Of a stretch of DNA of 64,000 nt, positions 44,806 through 55,293 are shown in pieces. Position 1 is the first letter of the stretch, and each line of letters starts with the position of its first letter. The position numbers were made by a program, and so were the translations under genes. Source of the stretch: Xestospongia bergquistia (lineage: Eukaryota > Porifera > Demospongiae > Haplosclerida > Petrosiidae); contig OZ014422.1 of assembly GCA_963965975.1 (NCBI GenBank), forward strand, positions 4,859,155 through 4,923,154, given 5' to 3'. The notes below the pieces were generated by a model. That model made no database searches. It saw only the letters and a list, made by a program, of their open reading frames with translations, and was not told the DNA's origin.

Positions 44806-46437
44806 CTCACACTGACTATGATATCTGATCTAACACTGAGATCAGATTTACTCATGTTGATATATGATCTACTACACACTGAAGTTAACATGATACTTGA
44901 TACTGATATCTCATATGACACTGATATTTGATCTAACACTGAGATCTGATTTACTCATGTTGATATCTGATCTATTGCAACCGGACATCAACATGATTCT
45001 TAACACTAACATCTGATTTAACACAAACTGATATCTGATCTAACACTGAGATCTGATTTACTCATGTTGATATATGATCTACTACACACTGACATTAACA
45101 CGATTCTTAACACTGATATCTGATCTAACACAGATCTGATTTACTCATATTTATATCTGATCTACTGCAACATACATCAACATCATTTTTAACACCAACA
45201 TCTGACTTAACACAAATTAATATCTGATCTACCACAAAGATCTGATTTTCTCATGTCCATATCTGATGTACTGTAAACTGACATCAACGTGATTTTTAAC
45301 AGACATCTCATCTGACACTGATATTTGATCTAACACTGAGATCTGATTTACTCATGTTGATATCTGATCTACCGCAAACAGACATCAACATGATTCTTAA
45401 CACAAACATCTGATTTAAGACAAACTAATATCTGATCTAACACTGTGATCTGATTTACTCACATTGACATATGATCTACTACACACTGTCATCAACATGT
45501 TTCTTAACACTGATACCTTATCTGACACTGACTATGATATCTGATGTAACACTGAGATCTGATTTTTTCATGTTCATATCTGATGTACTGAAACCTGACA
45601 TCAACGTGATTCTTAACACTGATACCTCATCTAACACCAAGATCTGATTTACTCTTTTTGATGTCTGATCTACTACACATTGACTTCAACATGATCCTTA
45701 ACAGTGATACCTGATGTAACACCTGTTGATATCTGATCTACTACACACTGACATCAAGATGATTCTTAACACTGACATCTAATCTGACCCTGACTATGAT
45801 ATCTGATCTAACACTGAGATCTGATTTACTCATGCTGATATCTGATCTACTGCAAACAGACATCAACATGGTCCTTAACACTAACATTTGATTTAACACA
45901 AATTGATATCTGATCTAACACGGAGATCTGATTTACTCATGTTGATATAAGATCTACTATACACTGACATCAACATGATTCTTAACACTGATATGTCATC
46001 TGACCCTGACTATGCTATCTGATCTACTGCAAACAGACATCAACATGATTCTTAACACTACCATGATTTAACACAAACTGATATTTGATCTAACACTGAG
46101 ATCTCATTTACTCATGTTGATATATGATCTACTACACACTGACATTAACAAGATTCTTAACATTGATACATGATCTAACACTGATATCTGATCCAGCATC
46201 TGTTGATATCTGATCTACACACTGACATCAACACGATTCTTAACACTGATACCTGATCTAACACCTGTTGATATCTGATCTACACACTGACATCAACATG
46301 ATTCTTAACACTGATATCTCATCTAACACTGACTATGATATCTGATCTAACACTGAGATCTGATTTACTGATGTTGATATCTGATCTACTGCAAACAGAC
46401 ATCAACTGATTCTTAACACTAACATCTCATTTAGCAC
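44806..46437. repeat. Minisatellite, roughly 105-bp unit, about 15 copies
   Basis: A 1.63-kb array of degenerate units, each with AACACTGAGATCTGATTTAC, then TCATGTTGATATCTGATCTA, then CTGCAAACAGACATCAACAT and GATTCTTAACACT. GATCTGATTTACTCATG recurs every 95-115 bp from about 44846 to 46358. ATCTGAT/TGATCTA sub-motifs occur several times per unit, suggesting an older short-repeat origin. It replaces about 430 bp found at the same place in the sister copy (50041-50470). Confidence 0.92.
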
Positions 46438-46523
46438 AACTTTAACTTGCTTCCCAACATTGAAGTTTGTTATGGACAGTATTTTAACAATCAATACCAC
46501 AATTCATTACTGTTTGTCTTTAG

Positions 46524-46710
46524 TGATTGTATCAGTGCTAGTTGTGATCCATACTGTGCTTAAAGTAGTGCTATGTCTTCATGTGTGGCTATGCTATCTA
46601 ATAAAGGTGCAACCCTCCTACAAATATTGACAATGGAAACACTCAGAGCTGTTCAATCATCTCCACTACTTGTGTTACATGCACACCAACTACTAGTACA
46701 CTCTAGTTGA
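46524..46710 (+). pseudogene. Exon remnant with a PSI/semaphorin-like cysteine pattern, copy 1
   Basis: After an acceptor TTTGTCTTTAG the frame reads DCISASCDPYC, then a stop (TAA where copy 2 has TAT), then SSAMSSCVAML. The C..C-DPYC..C pattern resembles the PSI domain of semaphorins and plexins (DPYCAW). Likeness is short and weak. Copy 2 is open. Confidence 0.3.
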
Positions 46711-47709
46711 TAATGTGGTCATATCAACATTAACTATGACATCATCTGTATGTGCAAATACTATCATTTTTATTGCCTTGCTAGAAAAGTCACAGCAACT
46801 TGGTAAAGCACATGTGTTTGTTATTACTGTTACTACTATTCCACACTATTATTTGTATAGTGATTATCCCTACTTTACTGCCTTGCTAGAAAAGTCACAG
46901 CAACTTGATTTTTTAGCTAGCATTCTATTGTAATATATATTATGTATATCCTTTGTCCATGCACCTATCATTATTAGTATTGTATTTCTAACATATCAAG
47001 ACTTATTCAAGTTAAAGTAGTACATTAAAAGAGGAGACTCATTATCAACCATTGATTACATAAACTCATAAGTTGAGTACTTGTATAATCACGCTAGCAT
47101 TCATTATTGGTCTGTATTGTGCATATTATAAACAAATTAATGTCTTGCACACTAGACCAAGCTAGCACATCAAAAAACTACATAAATTAAAACTGGTATA
47201 ATAATCATCACATTCCTCCCTTTATCTGTCATAATTCTACTACAGGTTGTTTTATATGGAACTGTTCATTGATCTAGTATATGAGATGTGAGAAAAGTTA
47301 TCCCTCTCAATGAAATGAGACAAAAGACAATGAGTCCTGGTGATATCAAAACATTTTATTGACCAAAAACACATGCTTCAATCTTCTTCAGGTATGTAAT
47401 AAAATGTATAGTCAGAGCTACTTAATGAAAATGAGGGTTTTTGTGTCAATAAATATACAAAGTGGTCAGGTATTGCGTGCTTATTACATATACTACACGT
47501 CTCGTGTCAATTATTAAATACGTCATTTAACCATTACATAACATATGTAATGGTTAAATGTATAAATTACAAACAGCAACTACTGACAATAACTTTGACA
47601 TTGGACACTTGGGTTAATTACATTAACAAATAAATGTAAGAATTAAAAATTCATTAATAAGACTCATTTCCAAGCCTTAATGGTTATATTAAACAAACAT
47701 CATTAAATA

Positions 47710-48069
47710 TGATAGGACGTTTCATACTTTATGTTTGTCTGGACAACCAATACTAAAAATCAATAAACAAAACCAAACTATATATACAATACAACAACCA
47801 ATCAAATAGCTTACTGGACGGTGACTAATATCTAGGACTTTTTGTATGTCTGCCATGTCTGCTGATGAGATCTCTGGTTAGAAAATCGAAACAACCTTGC
47901 TCACTTCAACCAATTATCATCTGTCAAGGACTCTATTCCAGCTATTTCATTGGCTGTTGCTATGGACTCCTTAGATGTATTTTGATTGGTTGTTGTATTG
48001 TATATATAGCTTGGTTTTGTTTATAGTATTGGTTGTCCAGACAAACATAAAGTCTGAGATGTCCTATCA
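47710..48069. mobile_element. TA-flanked MITE with roughly 95-bp inverted repeats, copy 1
   Basis: 360 bp, termini TGATAGGAC...GTCCTATCA, flanked by TA on both sides (47708-47709, 48070-48071). The arms match for about 95 bp (ACTTTATGTTTGTCTGGACA, ACCAATACT). TA duplication suggests a Tc1/mariner-type source. No ORF. Confidence 0.85.
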
Positions 48070-48354
48070 TATCAATTACCCCTCTGCCTAAGACTTTTCA
48101 ACAAACATCATTAAGTAGAAGTATTTAAAAACACTTCTGATCAGGACATACTGAAGACTAATTATATAGAAACAGTTCACAACTTAGTTAATTGTTAATT
48201 GGAAATTGTTGCATGTCAATATTTGTTTATACTTTAAACTATTAATAATTATTGTATTGGATTGGTTCATAGGATTTCCCACTGTTATGTATCATTGGTC
48301 TATTATCAAGTACAGTTTTCTATAATAATAGCTTCAATATTACTTGCTTGTCAG

Positions 48355-48447
48355 GTCCAAGCTATTGTTGGTCCACAATTGTGTCTATTACAAGTGTTTG
48401 AAGAAAAAGAGCTGACTCACCCATTTGTAGAGGAAATACTTAGATAA
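48355..48447 (+). pseudogene. W exon, copy 1b
   Basis: After acceptor TTGTCAG it reads VQAIVGPQLCLLQVFEEKEL, then THPFVEEILR and a stop formed where sister copy 2a has a GT donor (AGATAAGG against AGGTAAGG). This suggests an internal exon that lost its donor, or a converted terminal exon. Parent gene unknown. Confidence 0.45.
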
Positions 48448-48640
48448 GGTTACATCAGTGACTGATAATTCTATCATCAAAATAATATAAATTCATCATT
48501 ATATTTACATAGCATGCATGCATGATATTGTAACAGTTTTTCTAACAGTTTATATAAATCCCTAGCTCTCATTCCCACACCGATGAAGTGACCCAGTAGG
48601 TTGCATGGCTTGCTTGAGACCATACCTTTGATAATATTTC

Positions 48641-48789
48641 AAAACAGGCAACCTACTAGGCCACTACTCTTTACAATGTTGTTATAGTGAGATTTTCCTT
48701 TTAGCTAGCTTCACAACATTGTTGAAGTACAATTGGTTGTGGAAACTATGATGATATAGTAGTCATCCATTAAACCACTGTTAATATAG
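48641..48789. repeat. Partial duplicated segment V, copy 1
   Basis: Matches the first 150 bp of 52320-52850 and 56616-57130 (ATTTCAAAACAGGCAACCTA onward), then switches abruptly at about 48790 to the COP1-derived Z sequence. The junction marks the boundary between the two long tandem units. Confidence 0.8.
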
Positions 48790-50045
48790 CAATAAACATA
48801 AAAAAGTTATTTTCAGATCCTAACAGACAGTGTCACAGATAGACAATAAATTACAAATATAACTCCATACCACAAGTAATATATCCATTGTTCACAGACA
48901 ACTCCACAAGCTCACATTGTTAACATGGCTATACATAAGAGACAGCCTTTTTATGGCCTCTCAAGGAAAGTATGGGCTCTAAAAAATTTCTGATGTCCAC
49001 CAACCTGATCACATGGTCTGGACAAAAGAAGTAATACAAATTTGTTCATTTGCACTTCCAGCTGCAATGTAAATATAGAGTATTTACTGTATTGATAGTT
49101 GCCTAACATATGTATCCTCCTACCAGGTCTTGTATAAACAGATTATATTAATGTCTCACACACTAGCACTAAGCACATTAAAAAAAGGAGCACATAAATA
49201 TCAACTAATACAATAACGTTCATCACATCCCTGTCTCCATCTGTCATAATGTTATGCTACTACGGGTGGTCTTATCTGGGACATGGGAGAATAGGAAAGT
49301 TATCCCCTCAGTGAAAATGAGACAAAAGACAATGACTCCTGATAATATCAAAACTCTTGTTGACAAAAACACATGCTTCAATCTTCTTCAGGTATCTAAC
49401 AAAATGTATAGTCACAGCTTCTTAATGAAAGTGAGGGGTATTGTGTCCATAAATATACAAAGTGGTCAGGTATTGTATACTTATTACATATACTACTTGT
49501 ATCATGTCAATTATTAAATACATTATTTAACCATTAAATAACACACGTAATGGTTAAATTATGTAATTGTATAAATTCCAAACATAGCTATGTTGCCACT
49601 GACAATACCTCTGGAGACTTGGGTTAATTACATTAAGAACTATAGGAATTAGAAAAGTCATTAATAAGACTCATTTCCAAGCCTTGCTTGGTTATATTAA
49701 GCACACATCAATTAAATATAGTACAAGCATTTAAGAAGTACTTCTGAGAATATGCTGAAGACAATAATTATATAAATATAGTTCTCAACTAGCGTTAGTT
49801 AATTGGAAATAGTTGAATGGTGTCAATATTTGTTTACTTTAAACTCAAATAACTATTAATATTGTAATGGATTGGTTCATAGGATATCCCACTATTATGT
49901 ATCATTGGTCTATTATAATGTACTATGTTCTATAATATTAACTTGTTTGTTAGGTCCAAGCTGTTGTTGGTCCACAGTTGTATCTATTACAAGTGTTCGA
50001 AGAGCTCTATGAGAAAGAGCTGACCCCACTTGTGGAGGAAGTACT
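48790..50045 (+). repeat. Duplicated units Z2 and W copy 2a
   Basis: 48790-49130 is a frayed antisense copy of COP1 WD40 exons (like 43566-43890). 49130-50045 is the near-identical sister of 43891-44805. The high identity of this roughly 1.25-kb stretch to Z1/W1a implies recent tandem duplication of the whole 43.6-48.8 kb unit. Confidence 0.82.
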
Positions 50046-50048
50046 TAG
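49954..50048 (+). other. W exon, copy 2a (best preserved)
   Basis: Bounded by acceptor TTGTTAG and donor GTAAGG. The 95 bases read VQAVVGPQLYLLQVFEELYE, then KELTPLVEEVLR. It has proper splice sites on both sides, so it may belong to a transcribed gene or be a remnant of one. Three sister copies lie at 44734, 48355 and 52051. No family recognised. Confidence 0.4.
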
Positions 50049-50470
50049 GTAAGGGCATATAGTGACTGATAATTCTATCAAGATAATGGAAATATACATC
50101 ATTATTTTACATATCCTATAACATACTACATAAAAATAATGTTATATATACATAAAATTTTAAGGCTATGTAAAAATAAGATGTTGAAAAACTCTTATAA
50201 GTATCATATGAATGTGATAATATAATTATTGACATTTATCTACCAGCTTTGTTTTGACAATACTAAAAAATGATACACACCTGCTTTGGCTTTAAACCAT
50301 TTCTTGAAACCTTCTTGAAAGCCATAATGATAAAGTACTTGATTCTAAATTTCTAATAGTTGATATAATCACTAACTCTCTTTCCCATAAAACCTTGTAT
50401 ATATTGTTTATATACTAGTCTTGAAGTTGTAATAGTGTAACAACCAGAGGCTTTACTATGTTTTTATAAT
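50049..50470. other. Single-copy stretch replaced by minisatellite in the sister unit
   Basis: About 420 bp of AT-rich sequence with no ORF or motif recognised. It occupies the position of the 1.63-kb minisatellite in unit 1 and so represents either the ancestral state or a different replacement. Confidence 0.6.
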
Positions 50471-50562
50471 GAATTTTACTTTAACTTGCTTCCCAACATT
50501 GAAGTTTGTTATGGACAGTATTTTAACAATCAATACCACAATTCATTACTGTTTGTCTTTAG

Positions 50563-50749
50563 TGATTGTATCAGTGCTAGTTGTGATCCATACTGTGCTT
50601 ATAGTAGTGCTATGTCTTCATGTGTGGCAATGCTGTCTAATAAAGGTGCAACCCTCCTACAAATATTGACAATGGAAACACTCAGAGCTGTTCAATCATC
50701 TCCACTACTTGTGTTACACCCACACCAACTACTCGTACACTCTAGTTGA
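50563..50749 (+). other. Exon remnant with a PSI/semaphorin-like cysteine pattern, copy 2 (open)
   Basis: From acceptor TTTGTCTTTAG at 50562 the frame reads DCISASCDPYCAYSSAMSSC, then VAMLSNKGATLLQ and ends LLVHSS with a stop at 50747-50749. CDPYCAY...C is reminiscent of the semaphorin/plexin PSI motif. It could be the terminal exon of a degraded gene whose other exons are not in the window. Confidence 0.3.
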
Positions 50750-51402
50750 TAATGTGGTCATATCAACATTAACTATGACATCATCTGTATGTGCAAATAC
50801 TATCATTTTTATTGCCTTGCTAGAAAAGTCACAGCAACTTGGTAAAGCACATGTGTTTGTTATTACTGTTACTACTATTCCACACTATTATTTGTATAGT
50901 GATTATCCCTACTTTACTGCCTTGCTAGAAAAGTCACAGCAACCTGATTTTTTAGCTAGCATTCTATTGTAATATATATTATGTATATCCTTTGTCCATG
51001 CACCTATCATTATTAGTATTGTATTTCTAACATATCAAGACTTATTCAAGTTAAAGTAGTACATTAAAAGAGGAGACTCATTATCAACCATTGATTACAT
51101 AAACTCATAAGTTGAGTACTTGTATAATCATGCTAGCATTCATTATTGGTCTGTATTGTGCGTATTAGATCTTGTATAAACAAATTAATGTCTTGCACAC
51201 TAGACCAAGCTAGCACATCAAAAAACTATATAAATTTAAACTGGTATAATAATCATCACATTCCTCCCTTTATCTGTCATAATTCTACTACAGGTTGTTT
51301 TATATGGAACTGTTCATTGATCTAGTATATGAGATGTGAGAAAAGTTATCCCTCTCAATGAAATGAGACAAAAGACAATGAGTCCTGGTGATATCAAAAA
51401 TA

Positions 51403-51773
51403 TGATAGGATGTTTCATATTTTATGTTTGTCTGGACAACCAATACTAAAAATCAATAAACAAAACCAAACTATATATACAATACAACAACCAATCCAAT
51501 AGCTTACTGGACGGTGACTAATATTTAGGACTTTTTGTATGTTGTCTGCCGTGTCTGCTGATGAGATCTCCGGTTAGAAGATCGAAACAACCTTGCTCAC
51601 TTCAACCAATTATCATCTGTTGAGGACTCTATTCCAGTTATTTCATTGGCTGTTGTTATGGACTCCTTAGATGTATTTTGATTGGTTGTTGTACTGTATA
51701 CATAGCTTGGTTTTGTTTATTGATTTTTAGTATTGGTTGTCCAGACAAACATAAAGTCTGAGATGTCCTATCA
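51403..51773. mobile_element. TA-flanked MITE, copy 2
   Basis: Same family as 47710-48069 with flanking TA at 51401-51402 and 51774-51775. It most likely arrived by the segmental duplication, not by a separate transposition. Confidence 0.82.
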
Positions 51774-52050
51774 TACCTATTACACCTCTGGCTAAGACTT
51801 TTCAACAAACATCATTAAGTAGAAACATTTAAAAACACTTCTGATCAGAAGACTAAATATAATTATATACAAACAGTTCACAACTTAGTTAATTGGAAAT
51901 TGTTGAATAATGTCAATATTTGTTTATACTTTAAACTATTAATAATTATTGTATTGGATTGGTTCATAGGATTTCCCACTGTTATGTATCATCGGTCTAT
52001 TATCAAGTACAGTTTTCTGTAATAATAGCTTCAATATTACTTGCTTGTCA

Positions 52051-52150
52051 GGTCCAATCTATTGTTGGTCCACAGTTGTGTCTATTACAAGTGTTTGAAG
52101 AAGTCTATGAGAAAGAACTGACTCCACTTGGGGAGGAAATACTTAGATAA
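52051..52150 (+). pseudogene. W exon, copy 2b
   Basis: Reads VQSIVGPQLCLLQVFEEVYE, KELTPLGEEILR, then a stop at the former donor site. Same donor loss as copy 1b, so the change predates the unit duplication. Confidence 0.45.
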
Positions 52151-52319
52151 GGCCATATAGTGACTGATAATTCTAAAATAATATAAATTCATCATTATAT
52201 TTAGCATGCATGATATTTTAATTTTCTAACAGTTTATATAAATCCCTAGCTCTCATTCCCACACCACTGCAGTGACCCAGTAGATTGCATGGCTTGCTTG
52301 AAACCATATCTTTGATAAT

Positions 52320-53671
52320 ATTTCAAAACAGGCAGCCTAGTGGGTCATCACTCTTTACTATGTTGTTATAGTGAGATTTTCCTTTTAGCTTGCTTCCCAA
52401 CATTGTTGAAGTACAATTGGTTGTGGAAACTATGATCATATAGTAGTCATCCATTAAACCACTGTTAATATAGCAATAAGAGTTTTGGCTATGAATTTTA
52501 GTTATAAGAAACAACAATCTGGGCTTATATATCATACAAAATTATAATAACATAGTCATGAGCAGTAATAACAATCATGAGCAATATCCTTATGCCTTTG
52601 TCAACCAACTTACTATAAAGGGCAATCAATGGGCACAGTAGGTTGGCAAAAGTATAGTGGCATAAATATATCAGAAACTGAAATCACTGACAATATATCT
52701 GTAATATGTACACGTAAAACCTACATTCATGGAAAACTAATCAATGTCTGTCTTAGTATAAAATGGAAAATCTCTGTCATGTTTACTGTAGCTGGGAAAT
52801 CTAAAAAAGAGAATGTTTGAAAACATTCAGCCTGTTCTTAGGACCTGACTTTATCATACAGCAATGACTACTATACTGGTTGATATTCACAATTTTAAGA
52901 ACTAATTATTAATAGTATTAATAAAATAAAAAATTAGTAATTGTTCTTGCATAAAACAGGACCAGATAAGACAAAGTACTTGTTACAAAAATTTGTAAGG
53001 AAAATAAAAGTGAAATGCAAATAAGTTAGGCACATAATAACAAAATTGAACAGGGGTTCAGGCCAAAAATAAGTTATGAAGGACAAACAAATTGAGAAAT
53101 TATGTACGTACAAACTTGTAACAGCTGAGACATAATATTACCATAACAAAATTATCAAGTACAGTCCTTGCTAATGTTGTCAGTTAACTGGTGGAGGATA
53201 GTCTTTACCTCTTATGACAGATACTCCATTCCCTGTGCTTGTACATTGGATAGGCTCCTGAACAGGGACGTCCTCCAGCATCTGAACATTGCAAACAAGG
53301 AGGTACAAGGCAACATAACTTGAAAAAAAAGAGAGGAAGAGAAACGAATGTACAATATCACGAAGGGAGCTGTTTGATGCTGCAACTCGCACTTTTCTTT
53401 GGTGTCCTACGCGCACAACGACTAGCTCATTATAAGTGCAATTAGCCAATACATCAAGAGATTCCTCGACAGGATCACTCATGTTTGTAACTGGAGGTTG
53501 ACACAATGCTCGTATTAAAAGAGCTAATAGACCAATATAATAGCGGCAACTAAGACAGCAATTATCCTTTCCAAGTTGTTTGCAAATTTTTCGTTGACTA
53601 GCACTTGTAGTAAATTGTGGTGACACGAGTTATTGCTCTTTTATAAGGCTGCTTCACGTGACGTCAGAGTA
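52320..53671 (-). repeat. Duplicated segments V2 and X2
   Basis: Near-identical to 56616-57973, including the X ORF and its promoter. The match continues across a TA-flanked pogo-like insertion to Y2. Confidence 0.85.
53180..53482 (-). CDS. Small membrane protein of a three-copy family, copy X2
   Basis: 100 aa from ATG 53482 (MSDPVEESLDVLANCTYNEL) with the hydrophobic segment FLFLSFFSSYVALYLLVC and the tail ending KDYPPPVN. It differs from X3 at only a few residues. The frame stays open upstream to about 53626 without an ATG. A tandem CRE-type promoter lies upstream, now split by the pogo-like insertion between its two halves. Function unknown. Confidence 0.6.
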   Translation of the reverse strand: MSDPVEESLDVLANCTYNELVVVRVGHQRKVRVAASNSSLRDIVHSFLFLSFFSSYVALYLLVCNVQMLEDVPVQEPIQCTSTGNGVSVIRGKDYPPPVN

Positions 53672-53885
53672 TACAGTAAATGCTGGTTGTTAGGCGCATA
53701 TGGTTATTAAGCGCATACTGTTTGTTAAGCGCACACATTTATCTTGGTCAGAACTCTTTATTATTAAGCGCTGATGAATTATTAATAAATTATTAATGAA
53801 TTATTAATAAGCAATGTTACGTTAATGCCACGTGGAGACACGAGTGTGAAAAACGAGTGTCATAGAAGTGTCTGTGAAATTTAGT

Positions 53886-53999
53886 ATGTCTGAGGCATCA
53901 GCGATCCTTTCAAAAGAAACAAGATCTCTAAAACGGTCAAGAAGGAGCTACACAAGAGAAGAAAAGATTCTTCTGATTCATTCTGTCAATGAAGACTAA
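53886..53999 (+). pseudogene. Pogo-type transposase N-terminal fragment
   Basis: 37 codons starting MSEASAILSKETRSLKRSRR and continuing SYTREEKILLIHSVNED before a stop. The KR-rich stretch followed by YTxEEK resembles the start of the N-terminal DNA-binding helix-turn-helix of Tigger/pogo transposases. The rest of the transposase is deleted. Confidence 0.45.
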
Positions 54000-54120
54000 T
54001 AGCACTAATATGTATTGTACAAGTAGTCTTAAAAAAATAATCATATCCATACATTTTTTAAAAAATAAAGTAGTTCTGGTATATATAATAATTATTATTA
54101 CTGTACATTATTATTGTTAT

Positions 54121-54498
54121 TTAATATGGACAAGAGAGAGAGACCTTTTCTCTCTTAAGGACCAATTCCTTTAATTTCTTCACCAACTTCTTTTCTCCAG
54201 TAAGGACATAACAACAAGGAACTTCCAAACCATTCCCAAGTCTTCTGTGTCCTGTTATCCTAGCAGTGATTTCTCCTTCGTGGTTTAAAAAGTGTGTAAA
54301 CAGTTTTGACAGCTCCCTAGGTGCATGACCGACGATGAATCCGTCCTTCATCACAGATACAACAAAACGATCATGTTCATTTCCTTCCTCTTTCACTAAT
54401 AGAAGAACTTCTCCAACTGAAGGCGTCCATACTTTTTTGTAAATGTGATGACCTCGAATCACGCTGTCAAACGAGAAGTCAGTAGAAACACAAGCCAT
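54121..54498 (-). CDS. HIRAN-domain protein encoded in a DNA transposon
   Basis: 125 aa from ATG 54498 (MACVSTDFSFDSVIRGHHIY) to the stop at 54121. The HIRAN pattern is clear: GEVLLLVKEEGNEHDRFVVS, then DGFIVGHAPRELSKLFTHFL, then ITARITGHRR. HIRAN domains in HLTF/Rad5 bind 3' ends of single-stranded DNA at stalled forks; many prokaryotic and transposon versions are stand-alone. Here it fills most of the pogo-like element, on the strand opposite the transposase fragment. The frame is fully open, so it may be functional cargo or the surviving ORF of a larger element. The frame also reads upstream to 54546 (MMSLFWVWFSLEHVEN), less likely the start. Confidence 0.75.
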   Translation of the reverse strand: MACVSTDFSFDSVIRGHHIYKKVWTPSVGEVLLLVKEEGNEHDRFVVSVMKDGFIVGHAPRELSKLFTHFLNHEGEITARITGHRRLGNGLEVPCCYVLTGEKKLVKKLKELVLKREKVSLSCPY

Positions 54499-54610
54499 AT
54501 TCTCCACGTGCTCGAGTGAGAACCACACCCAGAAAAGTGACATCATCTGCAAAGGCTATTTGTTAAGCGCATATGGTTATTAAGCTCATATTTTCTTCCT
54601 GTGGAGATAC

Positions 54611-54624
54611 AAGCGCATGCGCTT
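54611..54624. promoter_or_regulatory. NRF-1-like palindrome AAGCGCATGCGCTT
   Basis: A perfect 14-bp palindrome containing the NRF-1 consensus GCGCATGCGC, located in the right terminal region of the pogo-like element, about 110 bp upstream of the HIRAN ORF start. It could serve as promoter for the ORF or as a transposase site. Confidence 0.5.
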
Positions 54625-54642
54625 AATAACCAGCATTTACGG

Positions 54643-55265
54643 TATTTTGGTCTTTATAAGGAAGCCACTTCACTTGACGTCACACTATATAGGGGATATT
54701 GCTTTGATTACTCAGCTAACACTATTGTTTCATTACAACAAAATATTAAATGAAATACTATTGGTTACAACAATCTCTTTCAAAAAGAGGGAGATGATCA
54801 CAACATATTAATTTTATTTATCAGTCAACCTAGTAATAATATAATACAATGTAAAAGTTTTGAAGTTAGGAATATTGACAACATATGTAGGTTTACTAGA
54901 GTTTACTAAAGTTTACAGTATAATATCAATAGTTTTCATCAGGTCATTTCTAGAACCTAAATATATAGTACATTATTAATTTTATAATCAAATATCATAG
55001 TATGTACCTTGATGAAACCTTGACTGTTAGCAGCAACAATACTCCTTGAGTCCTAAGATAAAAACAAGCAGAGATTACATACAACCATCTTGGAATCAAT
55101 GAGCTAATGTAATGCTACTTGATATGTATCAACATTGTGCCCTTTACCTTTCTACTACAAACTGCAGAGACGAAATCTGATCCTTCATCAGGACGTTGGT
55201 CAATTGCACCAGGCTAAAGAAAATAGAGGACATTATTATATCACATTAAGTGACTAAGCCTATTT
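54643..55265 (-). repeat. COP1 3'-end duplication, copy Y2
   Basis: Near-identical to 57975-58605. It carries three COP1 3' exons with intact frame and splice sites: VLEMT-stop (about 54939-54956), [15 protein letters not shown] (about 55009-55053) and [20 protein letters not shown] with RK (about 55149-55214). The copy ends abruptly at 55265, where W-type sequence begins. It could act as an alternative tail only if the COP1 transcript reads through more than 3 kb. Confidence 0.85.
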
Positions 55266-55293
55266 TCATATATTAAACAAACATCATTAAATA

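Larger units (their letters stand above)
46438..48640 (+). repeat. Duplicated unit W, copy 1b
   Basis: High-identity counterpart of 50471-52319. In order it holds a PSI-like exon remnant (46524-46710), two short direct repeats ending GCCTTGCTAGAAAAGTCACA (46778 and 46880), the W repeat proper from 47130, a TA-flanked MITE (47710-48069) and a W exon (48355-48447). No intact gene was assembled. Confidence 0.75.
50471..52319 (+). repeat. Duplicated unit W, copy 2b
   Basis: Sister of 46438-48640, with a roughly 350-bp internal loss before the MITE (the MITE follows GATATCAAAA directly at 51401). Contains the open PSI-like exon, MITE copy 2 and a W exon. Confidence 0.78.
53674..54642. mobile_element. 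Non-autonomous pogo/Tigger-like DNA transposon carrying a HIRAN ORF
   Basis: 969 bp between TA duplications (53672-53673 and 54643-54644). The intact paralogous site at 57974-57975 has a single TA and no insert. Ends are inverted repeats: CAGTAAATGCTGGTTGTTAG at the left and the complement of CCGTAAATGCTGGTTATTAA at the right, rich in TTAAGCGCAT. The CAGT start and TA target fit pogo/Tigger. It holds a 37-codon fragment like a pogo transposase N-terminus and a 125-aa HIRAN-domain ORF. No catalytic DDE domain remains. Confidence 0.85.

Noticed and set aside
44806-46437. CRISPR-like reading of the regularly spaced repeats
   Set aside because: Spacers are themselves repeats, the units are degenerate and about 105 bp, and the context is eukaryotic. 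This is a minisatellite.
50709-50972. ORF with two ALLEKSQQ repeats
   Set aside because: It reflects a local direct repeat; no ATG-splice context or family match, and it overlaps the PSI-like exon in another frame.
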